Program-made: the position numbers and the translations under genes
Notes under the pieces: model-generated
Told to the model about the DNA's origin: nothing
Seen by the model: the letters and a program-made list of their open reading frames with translations, nothing else
Database searches by the model: none
From: an uncultured Bacteroidales bacterium
Lineage (GTDB): Bacteria > Bacteroidota > Bacteroidia > Bacteroidales > UBA932
NCBI GenBank assembly: GCA_946055165.1
Contig: CAMGFA010000020.1
Coordinates: forward strand, 1 to 37,955
Length of the DNA: 37,955 bases
Direction: 5' to 3'
Shown here: one piece after another, positions 30,640 to 37,955 of the stretch
Position numbering within the stretch: the stretch's first letter is position 1
How the letters are laid out: each line of letters opens with the position of its first letter

Positions 30640-33627
30640 TTAGAATCTGAAATAAATGTTCAACATATAATTTGCTCCGGCCATATAGAAATACTTGGAG
30701 TCGAAGCGGTAATAGCGGGTGTAGCTTCCGCTCTTGATAAGACGGGTCTGCTCATAACCGCCGGTACGGATGTCGGTGTTGTTGAGCATATTCTTCATCT
30801 CCAGAGAGAAACCTATCTGATACTCTCTGTTGATGTACCAGCTCTTTCCAATGCTTGCATTCATGACAAATGCAGGCTCGAACTTCTCCTGGGCTGCCAT
30901 ATATTCAATTTCCTGAGGAGAAAGTCCCTGTTGAGCTATGGTCTCGGTGAGCAGCCATGTTGCACGATGCTCGGTACGAGAAATGGAAGTAAGTTTGTCA
31001 TCCGGTCCCACCACTGCGAGCTCGGTGCGGTACAGAGGGTTCATGCTTAGATAGGAATTTGCATAGTAATTCACTCCGAGAGAGAAGAACCAGTATGATG
31101 GCAGACGATAGTTGAGACCGAAATTAGCAGCGAGCTGAGGGGTGGATGGAACATAATGCTTCTGCACCTTGTCGAGCACATACTTCCCTTCTTCAGTTAT
31201 GATATAATCTCCATCAGAATCCTTCTTATATACAGGATGGGAAGCCCAATAGGTCACAGGCTCGTTCTCCACTACAACTGTAGAGCTGTTGTCTATGGTC
31301 TGGGTCATGGTAGGAGTGGAGGTGTAGATGTATTCTCCCAAACTCAAGGCACCCTGGACGGTGAGTCCCGAGATGAAGAGCGGGAACTTGAAGCCCAACT
31401 CAATACCCATGTGCCTCTGGTCTATTCCGGCCATTGCGAAATTGGTGAAAGAGTTCTGGGAGTCATCGTAGAAGCTCATTACATCAGTCTGGTCCTTGAT
31501 TGTGGTATAGAATGCACTCACACGAAGGTTCCTTCCGGCATTACTGTACTGATAGTTGACATCGGCAGACAATGTTTTGGCCGTGGTGAGGTTAGGAACC
31601 AGAGTATTGCGGGTGCGCGGCGAAAGGAATGCTCCGTTGAACTTAGGGGCATCCAAAAAATAGCCGGCATTGGCATAGAAACGGTGACCTCCTGTAATGA
31701 AATATTCTGCCCCTGCTTTTACGGAACCCACAAGGAAGTTTGCCCTTTCAGACTTGCCATAGGAGCTTTCATAACCGCCATCGGCAGTAAGGTTCACGCC
31801 GTCGATGATGTAATCGCTGCCATCGGGCTGCTGACCCGGGAAGAGACCGTTACGCATGAGACCGTCGCGCCAGAAGCTTTCGTAGCCTATGCGGCCGGCG
31901 ATATTGGCCTTGAACGGACCGAAATCGAACTTGCCGTTAGCCCAAGCCTTGAGACTGCGCACCTGGGCGTAGTAGTCATAGCCGTACTTGTCTCCCTTGT
32001 GTAAAATCTGGGCGGAGCCGTTCTCGAGCCAGTAGTCCAGGTCGTACTGGATTTTGGCTTCGGAGAAAGCGTAGTCACGCTCGGCGAAGTTGTTGATATT
32101 CACAAAGTACTTTCCACCGAGAAGGTCCTTTACAGTCTGATAGTACTCAGTGCGGTTTACCCTTGCGTTCAATCCGCCGTCGAAAGTGAAGAAACTGTAA
32201 GGAGTCCACTTCATACTCAGAGCGAGATTAAGGTCGTTCTGATCGACCCTTCTCTCCTGCTGCACGTATTTCGAGCGGCCGTTTTCGGAGTTGTAGTTTA
32301 CATTGTACATGTGGTCCCAATCCAGATGCTGGGTATTCACGTCGAAATACCAGGCTTCTCTCTGCTGGGCTGCCTGATACTGGTCATAACGGTTGAGGTC
32401 CGGATTCTCATCGTAGAAGTAGCTCGGAAGATTGCGGTAGTAGTCCGGACGAGGGTCGGCGGAATCGTACCAGTCGAGAGCTGAATAACCGTTCTTTCCT
32501 GTGCGCCAGAGCAGTGTTGCATTGAGCTCCATATCCTCAAAGGCCTGAGTGCTGTACTTCACAACGAACACAGGCTCGAAAGTGCTTCTTACGCGGGCAT
32601 TGCGCACAACGCCGTTCTGGTAGCCCCAGTTGCTGTTGTACATGTTGTCGCCCATGAGCTCATACACCTCCTGAGTGGATGCGTTCTGTGCTCCACGCTC
32701 TCCCGGAGTTGCGAAGGTCATGAAAGCAATGCGGCTGTTGTCGCCGAACTTCTTCTCGGCACCTGCATAATAGGAGAGATACTTGTAATAAACACCTTGT
32801 ACCCAATCATTTCCACCAAGACGAGCCGATACGTTAACGGCATAGCTCCAACCGTTGTCCAACTCTCCGGAGGCATAGTTTGCCATAAGACGGAGACGGT
32901 AGAGGGCCGAGTTGGAAAGCACGCTGAATCTCCAGCCCGGGCGCACGTTTGACGGGGTTCCGAGAATGGAAGTCACACCATTGTAGCCACCGATGCTGTT
33001 GTCGTGGGCTTCGAGGCCGATGGTGTTTTCCTTGCTGCGAGTGGCTTCGTTGAGGCCGCTCCAGAGAGAAAATGGAGAATAGCCCGTAATGGCATCGTTC
33101 AGAGGAACGCCTGCGAAAAGCACGTCCTGAGTCTCGCTGTCATAACCTCTGTTCTTGAAGCGGACGTCGGAAAAACCGTATCCCACGATGTTGTTGTACG
33201 GATCGTTGGCGCCGAAAAGGATGGAAGGATTGTCGGTGTAGCCCGAATCTTCCATATCGAACTCGGCAAAGGAAGAATCATCGAGTTCGCTCACCACCTG
33301 CTCGGCAACGAGGGAAACAAAGATGAGGTCCTTTACATAGCCTTCCACGGTGAGGTTGATTTCACCCTGGATAAAGCCCGGAGCCTTGACAATAAGTTTA
33401 TATTGGCCGTTTTTCAAGCCATCGATGAGAAAGAAGCCGTTTGCATCGGTGCTTGCCTCGGCAAGAATGTCGCTCGCGGAATGCACTTCCACCTGAGCGC
33501 CAGGTACAGGTACTCTGCCGGCACGGTTTACAACCGTAGCCTTGACTCCTCCCCATTCCGATGCCTGTGCAAAAGCAAAGATGCAGAAAAGGAGAGAAGC
33601 GCAGATGCTTGTTAATCTTTTGTTCAT
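30640..33627 (-). CDS. TonB-dependent outer membrane receptor without SusD partner
   Basis: A 995-residue receptor with a signal peptide ending near residue 22. A carboxypeptidase-regulatory-like domain covers about 27-107 (PVPGAQVEVHSAS, TDANGFFLIDGL). A plug follows with VRFKNRGYDSETQDVLFAGVPLND, then a large barrel ending INIYFRF with terminal Phe; motifs are partial. It lacks the STN domain and the SusC-type plug seen in the receptor at 19860-23252, and no susD gene is adjacent. Here the neighbours are a DUF5689 lipoprotein and two secreted nuclease-type enzymes, which suggests import of nucleic-acid fragments or another phosphodiester. It follows the EEP gene by 15 bp. Confidence 0.9.
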   Translation of the reverse strand: MNKRLTSICASLLFCIFAFAQASEWGGVKATVVNRAGRVPVPGAQVEVHSASDILAEASTDANGFFLIDGLKNGQYKLIVKAPGFIQGEINLTVEGYVKDLIFVSLVAEQVVSELDDSSFAEFDMEDSGYTDNPSILFGANDPYNNIVGYGFSDVRFKNRGYDSETQDVLFAGVPLNDAITGYSPFSLWSGLNEATRSKENTIGLEAHDNSIGGYNGVTSILGTPSNVRPGWRFSVLSNSALYRLRLMANYASGELDNGWSYAVNVSARLGGNDWVQGVYYKYLSYYAGAEKKFGDNSRIAFMTFATPGERGAQNASTQEVYELMGDNMYNSNWGYQNGVVRNARVRSTFEPVFVVKYSTQAFEDMELNATLLWRTGKNGYSALDWYDSADPRPDYYRNLPSYFYDENPDLNRYDQYQAAQQREAWYFDVNTQHLDWDHMYNVNYNSENGRSKYVQQERRVDQNDLNLALSMKWTPYSFFTFDGGLNARVNRTEYYQTVKDLLGGKYFVNINNFAERDYAFSEAKIQYDLDYWLENGSAQILHKGDKYGYDYYAQVRSLKAWANGKFDFGPFKANIAGRIGYESFWRDGLMRNGLFPGQQPDGSDYIIDGVNLTADGGYESSYGKSERANFLVGSVKAGAEYFITGGHRFYANAGYFLDAPKFNGAFLSPRTRNTLVPNLTTAKTLSADVNYQYSNAGRNLRVSAFYTTIKDQTDVMSFYDDSQNSFTNFAMAGIDQRHMGIELGFKFPLFISGLTVQGALSLGEYIYTSTPTMTQTIDNSSTVVVENEPVTYWASHPVYKKDSDGDYIITEEGKYVLDKVQKHYVPSTPQLAANFGLNYRLPSYWFFSLGVNYYANSYLSMNPLYRTELAVVGPDDKLTSISRTEHRATWLLTETIAQQGLSPQEIEYMAAQEKFEPAFVMNASIGKSWYINREYQIGFSLEMKNMLNNTDIRTGGYEQTRLIKSGSYTRYYRFDSKYFYMAGANYMLNIYFRF

Positions 33628-33642
33628 TCTATGTATTGTTTG

Positions 33643-34722
33643 TTATTTGCCTATCACTATGTAGGTTGGGTAGTGGTCGGAATAGCCGCCCACAAAGGAG
33701 CCGTTGGAGAAGGTGCGGAAAGGATAACCCTTGTACTGCCCCTTCTGGGTGGTGAGGTAAGGACGTTTGAAGATTACGCCGTCGTACCAGATTCCGCGGC
33801 TCTTGGTCACAGGCTGGATTTTGAGGCCACCCTGAGGTGCCACGGCCAGATTGTAGTTCACAAGTTCCTGGTCGTAAATGCACCATGTGCCCTGATAGCA
33901 GAGCGAACCGTAGCCTGCCTTTATCATTGAAAGATAAGGGTTGTAATAATCCTCAACTGACATTTCGGCTACAGTCTCCCTGCCATGGAGATAGGTGACC
34001 ATAGACTCGTCAAAAGGATCGTCATTCATATCACCCATCATCACAATTTTGATTCCGGGGTATTTCTCCTCCATTACGCGTGCGTGTGCATAGGCGATTT
34101 CAGCTCCGCGGCTGCGGAGGTTTCCGCCCTTGCCGCCAATACGGGAAGGCAGGTGCATCACATAGAATGCAAAGTGCTCTTCTGCAATGAGCCCGTGGAC
34201 CATAAGGATGTCACGGGTGCGGAAATACTCGGTATTGGTGTCGGAGAAATCTATGTCCGAGCCTTCGAAGGTGAAAGGCAGGGATTCGCTGTCGAGATAG
34301 GTGAACTGGTCGGGCTTGTACAGCAGGGCCACATCCACGCCTCGGCGGTCCGGGCTGTCGTAATGCACTATCTGAAAGTTGGCATCCGCAATCTCCGGCT
34401 GGCTCACAAGGTCTTCGAGGACCAGGCGGTTTTCGATTTCACTTACTCCGAGAATGGTGTGATAGCGGCCGTTATTCTTGGCCATATCGGCAATTACAGT
34501 GGCCATATTGGTAAGTTTCTTCTCGTACTTGGCCTGGGTCCACTTGTTTTTGCCTTCAGGAAGATATTCCTGGTCATTCTTTACGGGGTCGTCGTAAATA
34601 TCAAAAAGGTTTTCGAGGTTATAGAAGCCGATTACAAAATTCTGCTTGGTCTTCTGCGGTTTCTGCGCAAAGGAGAGCACGCTCAAGACTATGCAAAGGG
34701 CTGTGATTAATGTTTTTTTCAT
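33643..34722 (-). CDS. Secreted endonuclease/exonuclease/phosphatase (EEP) family protein
   Basis: A 359-residue protein with a cleavable signal peptide (MKKTLITALCIVLSVLSFAQ), so periplasmic or secreted. EEP active-site motifs are in order: FYNLENLFD (about 33-41), GVSEIEN with metal-binding Glu (near 93), RRGVDVALLYKP, MHLPSR, GDMNDDPFD with the Asp/Asn pair, and the terminal YSDHYP with catalytic His. The family hydrolyses phosphodiester or phosphomonoester bonds in DNA, RNA, nucleotides or phospholipids. The placement between a NUC-family nuclease and a TonB receptor favours nucleic acid as substrate. The gene is 19 bp after the nuclease gene. Confidence 0.9.
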   Translation of the reverse strand: MKKTLITALCIVLSVLSFAQKPQKTKQNFVIGFYNLENLFDIYDDPVKNDQEYLPEGKNKWTQAKYEKKLTNMATVIADMAKNNGRYHTILGVSEIENRLVLEDLVSQPEIADANFQIVHYDSPDRRGVDVALLYKPDQFTYLDSESLPFTFEGSDIDFSDTNTEYFRTRDILMVHGLIAEEHFAFYVMHLPSRIGGKGGNLRSRGAEIAYAHARVMEEKYPGIKIVMMGDMNDDPFDESMVTYLHGRETVAEMSVEDYYNPYLSMIKAGYGSLCYQGTWCIYDQELVNYNLAVAPQGGLKIQPVTKSRGIWYDGVIFKRPYLTTQKGQYKGYPFRTFSNGSFVGGYSDHYPTYIVIGK

Positions 34723-34741
34723 ATATGTGTGTCAGTTGAAA

Positions 34742-35956
34742 TTACCACCAGATGCCTACTCCTTTAGGGTCCTGGGCTTCCACTTTGGCAGCCTTTTCCT
34801 CGCCTATTGCTGCAGGTAGGTTGACAAAGAGGTCGAGCCCTATCTTTTTCTCAAGTTCATCGATAGAAATGGCCGAAGACTGGGAAACTTCCGTATTGCT
34901 GTTATGGTCTAGATATACCGCACATCCGCAATAACCGCCATAGCCATAAGCGTCCGATACCTTTTTATATCTAAGCACCGCCTTGTAATATGCCAGCGGC
35001 ACTGCTACTTTCTTTCCTACATTGTCCTGAACATAGCCACCAACCGAGCCGTAAGCGCCGTTTGTGGATTCAGGGTCCACCACGCAACCTGTCACCACAT
35101 AAAGGGTGTCGCTCCTGTCTCCCCAAGTGCGGATGAGTCCTTCAAAATTGGCCCAGAGCTCCTGGTTGAAGGCACTGCGCTGAGGTGTCATATTGGTGGA
35201 ATAGAAGGTCTGCTTGTTGGCGGCATCGTTCTCCACACGGTCGGCCGACGGAAGCTGGTGTCCGCGATCGTAGCCGCCACCGGAATAGCCTCTGGAGAGA
35301 GTTGCAAGTTCGATGGATAAGAAATTGGGATCGTCAAAACCCCAGGCGTTGGTTCTGCCGCCGGAGCCCCTAAGTGACTTGTTCAGAGGATATGCCACCC
35401 AATGCGAAACCAGGTTGCCTATATCGTAATAATAAGAATAGTTCCTCATTGTGTTCCCCAACGGGGATTTCATTTCGTGATATGCAAAGAAGAGTCCGTC
35501 ATCATCCGAAGTGGCCGGAAGTTCCATCCATCCCTTTGAGGTAGAGGTGGACACCCTGTTGCCCCTGCCTCCGGACGACTCTATTCCGTCCTGAGTGAGG
35601 GTGGCAATGCGCTGCTCATCTCCTACCTGCAGAAGCACCTTCAGACTGCGGGCATCGATAGAAAGATTCATCGAGTAGGTGAGAATCACATTCTTTTTGG
35701 AGCCAGCACCCTCCGTTGTGGAGAGTGAAGCCCATGCAGGGTCTTCTTCACATTGGATTTCGAGGGTCCATTCCCCCGAGGCCGTAACACTCACGAACAT
35801 GCTTCCGGCCTGTTTGGTAACTGAAGAATACTGTAGGCTCAATTTAGGAGCAACATTCTCTTCAGGAACTTTGTCAATACCTGCCCAGTCCCCATTGCAG
35901 GAAGACAGGGCAGATATAGCAAAGACACTATAAATTAAGTGTTTAAACTTAAACAT
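34742..35956 (-). CDS. DNA/RNA non-specific endonuclease (NUC, beta-beta-alpha metal) lipoprotein with BACON-like domain
   Basis: A 404-residue lipoprotein (lipobox LSSC). Residues about 35-125 form a BACON-like beta-sandwich (ASGEWTLEIQ, ASLSTTEGAGS, IATLTQDG). The nuclease domain follows at about 140-380, with GGYDRGHQLPSADR (the DRGH motif with catalytic His) and TNMTPQRSAFNQELWANFE (metal-binding Asn and conserved Asn/Trp/Glu). Such enzymes cut DNA and RNA without sequence preference. The lipid anchor would hold it on the cell surface. Its start codon overlaps the upstream stop by one base (TAATG), showing tight coupling to the BACON/OB-fold protein. Confidence 0.93.
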   Translation of the reverse strand: MFKFKHLIYSVFAISALSSCNGDWAGIDKVPEENVAPKLSLQYSSVTKQAGSMFVSVTASGEWTLEIQCEEDPAWASLSTTEGAGSKKNVILTYSMNLSIDARSLKVLLQVGDEQRIATLTQDGIESSGGRGNRVSTSTSKGWMELPATSDDDGLFFAYHEMKSPLGNTMRNYSYYYDIGNLVSHWVAYPLNKSLRGSGGRTNAWGFDDPNFLSIELATLSRGYSGGGYDRGHQLPSADRVENDAANKQTFYSTNMTPQRSAFNQELWANFEGLIRTWGDRSDTLYVVTGCVVDPESTNGAYGSVGGYVQDNVGKKVAVPLAYYKAVLRYKKVSDAYGYGGYCGCAVYLDHNSNTEVSQSSAISIDELEKKIGLDLFVNLPAAIGEEKAAKVEAQDPKGVGIWW

Positions 35957-37779
35957 TATCTAACGGTAATCTTATTAAAGCGGATCTGTCCAGCTTTGGA
36001 AGCGCCATCAGAACCCAATGTAGCGTAATCACCTACAGTGAATGCTACGGAAGTAGCGGAACCGCTCCAAACGACCTCGGTGTCACCGGCAGCCTGAGCT
36101 GCAACTTCACCGCAGTTAGGAGTTACAGTTGTGTAACGGTAACCGGCATCGGAAGAAAGTCCAATCACAATCGATTGCATTTGAGGTCCTTCAACAACGA
36201 TTGTTGCTTTTGCATATACACGAACACTTCCATCATCTCTTAAAGCAGGAGCAGTTGTTCCATTATTCTTATGAATAGTTATTGTATAAGTACCGTTTGT
36301 CCATACCGGATTATTTGAATCCGACGCATTCCAATCACTTGAACCAGTCCAGGTAAGCTCAGTTGCTGCAGCGGCACCAGCCTCAAGCTGGGTGAGGGTG
36401 AATGTGACGGTCTTGCCAGCGCCTGTGAAAGATACGGTTGCAGTTCTTGCTTCAGAAGCAGTGTTCTCAGCATAGTTTACGGTAACTGTGCCATTGCCTT
36501 CTCCGCTTGCTGCACTGAGAGTTACGAAAGATTCTGCGCAACTTACTGTCCAGCTGGTATTGGAGCTGACAGAAAGCTCGATGCTGCCTGCCTCAGCAGA
36601 AACCTCAGCAGATGCTTTGGAAACTGAAAGATAGTCAGCGACTTCGGCACCGCCATTAATGCTGATAATAGTTCCTCCCTGGTTCATCTCAGGAGTATTG
36701 CCATAATAGTTGATAAGTTTACCCTTGACGAGCACTTCATCACCAAGTTTGAGCTGGTCGGTTGAAGCGAATTTATCTCCATTAAGGAAATAGCAACGGA
36801 AGATTGTGAACTCATCTTTATCTGTAGTTCCATCATCAGAGATCTTGAAAGTGGCATTTCCATACTGTGTACTGATGTCAAGACCACTTGAAATGATTCC
36901 CTTTACATAATACTCTTCTTCGGAAGCAGTTGTTCCAATCTCAACGCACTTCTTAAGTGCAGCGGCTGCGTTGAAAGGATCGTCTGCGGTACCGCTTCCC
37001 TTAGGTTCTGTGGTTACTTCGCCACCATTTCCACCATCCTCAACATACTTCTCTTCGTCATTGAGAACAACAATGCTGGTAGAGCCCTTTCCTTCGGTCT
37101 CAGGGGTTTTGCCCTTGAAATTGACGAGAGCTCCGTAAACGGTAACCCTGTCACCCACTTTAATCTGGTCCTCAGAGGTGAACTTCTCTCCACCGAGGTA
37201 AAGAGCCTGGAAGACAAGCAGAGTAGTCTCGCTGACATTCCCATCATCTGTAATGAAGAAACTTACATTGCCAAACTTTTCGATTCCGGAAGCATCCTTG
37301 ATGGCAGAAACGATACCCTTGGTGTAAAACTTCTGGCTTGTTACAGTCTCACCGGTCTCCACGCATTTTGCCACAGCTGTAACAACATCGAACGGACTCT
37401 CCTTTGTTCCGTTCGGAGCAGCAGCATTGCCAGTCTGGTTGACAGTCACCTTCTTGGAGGTGGTGCCGATAGAGAAGGTCACAGTTGCTTTGCGGTCATA
37501 AGAGGTATTCTCAAGGACAGTGATTTCAACCTTCTGGACCTTGTCCGATGCTGAACCGGATTCAGGGTCAACCACGAGCCAGTCTGCACTTGGAGTAGCG
37601 GTCCAGTCACGTGTCGAGAGAATTGATACTTCGATGGTTTGGGTTTTGGAATTGAGAGTGAATTCGTTTTCACCTTCAAGTTTGAGAGAAGCCTCCTTAG
37701 GATCTCCCTCTGTAGGGTTGCAGGCTACCGCAATTGCAGCAACAGCCAGAACCGAAGCGAAGAAATTTTTAAAATTCAT
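35956..37779 (-). CDS. BACON and tandem OB-fold lipoprotein, probable surface nucleic-acid-binding protein
   Basis: A 607-residue lipoprotein (lipobox AVAC). In order: a BACON domain at about 30-115 (TRDWTATPSADWLVVDPESG); OB-fold-like unit 1 at about 120-245 (GTKESPFDVVTAV, YTKGIVSAI, KVGDRVTVYGALVNFKG); OB-fold-like unit 2 at about 258-375 (GTADDPFNAAAAL, YVKGIISSG, KLGDEVLVKGKLINYYG); a second BACON at about 380-465; and a C-terminal beta-sandwich of about 140 residues. The two OB units are a clear internal duplication. No catalytic residues are seen, so binding is the likely role. It is the first gene of the operon, with a TAACTTTG promoter 55 bp upstream of the start. The nucleic-acid ligand is inferred from the OB folds and from the nuclease gene that overlaps its stop. 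Confidence 0.8.
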   Translation of the reverse strand: MNFKNFFASVLAVAAIAVACNPTEGDPKEASLKLEGENEFTLNSKTQTIEVSILSTRDWTATPSADWLVVDPESGSASDKVQKVEITVLENTSYDRKATVTFSIGTTSKKVTVNQTGNAAAPNGTKESPFDVVTAVAKCVETGETVTSQKFYTKGIVSAIKDASGIEKFGNVSFFITDDGNVSETTLLVFQALYLGGEKFTSEDQIKVGDRVTVYGALVNFKGKTPETEGKGSTSIVVLNDEEKYVEDGGNGGEVTTEPKGSGTADDPFNAAAALKKCVEIGTTASEEEYYVKGIISSGLDISTQYGNATFKISDDGTTDKDEFTIFRCYFLNGDKFASTDQLKLGDEVLVKGKLINYYGNTPEMNQGGTIISINGGAEVADYLSVSKASAEVSAEAGSIELSVSSNTSWTVSCAESFVTLSAASGEGNGTVTVNYAENTASEARTATVSFTGAGKTVTFTLTQLEAGAAAATELTWTGSSDWNASDSNNPVWTNGTYTITIHKNNGTTAPALRDDGSVRVYAKATIVVEGPQMQSIVIGLSSDAGYRYTTVTPNCGEVAAQAAGDTEVVWSGSATSVAFTVGDYATLGSDGASKAGQIRFNKITVR

Positions 37780-37833
37780 AAAACCTGTTGATTATATAAA
37801 TATAAGCTTTTTTATGCTATCCCAAGCGGGGTC

Positions 37834-37865
37834 CAAAGTTAGCAATATTAAACGGTTTTTCCTAA
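37834..37865 (-). promoter_or_regulatory. Promoter of the nuclease/TonB-receptor operon
   Basis: The minus strand reads TAACTTTG at 37841-37834, a full TAnnTTTG match. TTAG stands 20 bp upstream (37865-37862) where TTTG is expected. The leader to the ATG at 37779 is about 48 nt. Confidence 0.5.
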
Positions 37866-37870
37866 TTTTG
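37839..37870 (+). promoter_or_regulatory. Divergent promoter toward the right edge
   Basis: The plus strand reads TAATTTTG at 37863-37870, a full TAnnTTTG match, with TTAG at 37839-37842, 20 bp upstream. It is the mirror image of the minus-strand promoter and uses the same 37 bp. Confidence 0.45.
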
Positions 37871-37943
37871 TGCGCAAAGCCAATTTCCATACTTTTTTCC
37901 TATCTTTCCTCTATAAATCAAATATTCTATACGTGCGTGAGGT

Positions 37944-37955
37944 ATGCAGAAGCGG
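37944..37955 (+). CDS. Possible start of a divergent gene, cut by window edge
   Basis: An ATG at 37944-37946 (MQKR) follows GTGAGG and lies about 70 bp downstream of the plus-strand promoter. Only four codons are visible, so this is a guess from position only. Confidence 0.15.

Overview
The window reads as a chromosomal segment of a gut-type Bacteroidales bacterium. The evidence is SusC/SusD pairs, many lipoproteins with Cys lipoboxes, BACON domains, fimbrillin-like domains, a FecR/ECF-sigma pair with an STN-bearing SusC, and promoters that match the Bacteroidetes -7 motif TAnnTTTG, mostly without strong Shine-Dalgarno sites. I cannot assign a genus from sequence alone.

Layout. (1) 1-906: the start of an AAA ATPase gene running off the left edge, preceded by three copies of a 12-bp repeat spaced exactly 33 bp apart, then a GNAT acetyltransferase. 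(2) 907-1560: tRNA-Ser(CGA), followed immediately by a 151-nt nested inverted-repeat element with a cloverleaf-like fold and by GC-rich tandem units whose hairpins carry compensatory changes. (3) 1562-5037: a likely accessory island with a GATC-type (Sau3AI-like) restriction-modification pair in convergent orientation, plus a heavily deleted AAA-ATPase pseudogene. (4) 5025-8273: a membrane acyltransferase and RNase R. (5) 8347-24254: a polysaccharide utilization locus (PUL), all on the minus strand: FecR anti-sigma, SusC, SusD, SusE-like glycan-binding lipoprotein, GH16, fimbrillin-GH16 fusion, a 47-residue small protein, a fimbrillin-like lipoprotein, GH3 and GH20. (6) 24344-27325: ECF sigma, mannose-6-phosphate isomerase and phosphoglycerate mutase. 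(7) 27338-29332: an M3 peptidase lipoprotein. (8) 29335-37779: a secreted nuclease and TonB-receptor cluster: DUF5689 lipoprotein, TonB-dependent receptor without SusD, EEP-family enzyme, NUC-family endonuclease lipoprotein and a BACON/OB-fold lipoprotein. A symmetric pair of overlapping divergent promoters closes the window.

How the genes work together. The PUL is best explained as a beta-glucan system, probably beta-1,3 or mixed-linkage. Surface GH16 enzymes cut the polymer, SusD and SusE-like proteins hold it, SusC imports oligosaccharides, and GH3 trims glucose. SusC, FecR and the ECF sigma factor would sense substrate across the envelope. The 29-38 kb cluster looks like a capture-degrade-import system for extracellular nucleic acids or other phosphodiesters. 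That function is inferred from co-occurring domains and is not shown by the sequence.

From the BACON protein at 37.8 kb down to the acyltransferase at 5 kb, every gene lies on the minus strand, and most are separated by 0 to 35 bp. The largest breaks are the sigma terminator region at 24255-24343 and the 73-bp gap with its own promoter in front of RNase R.
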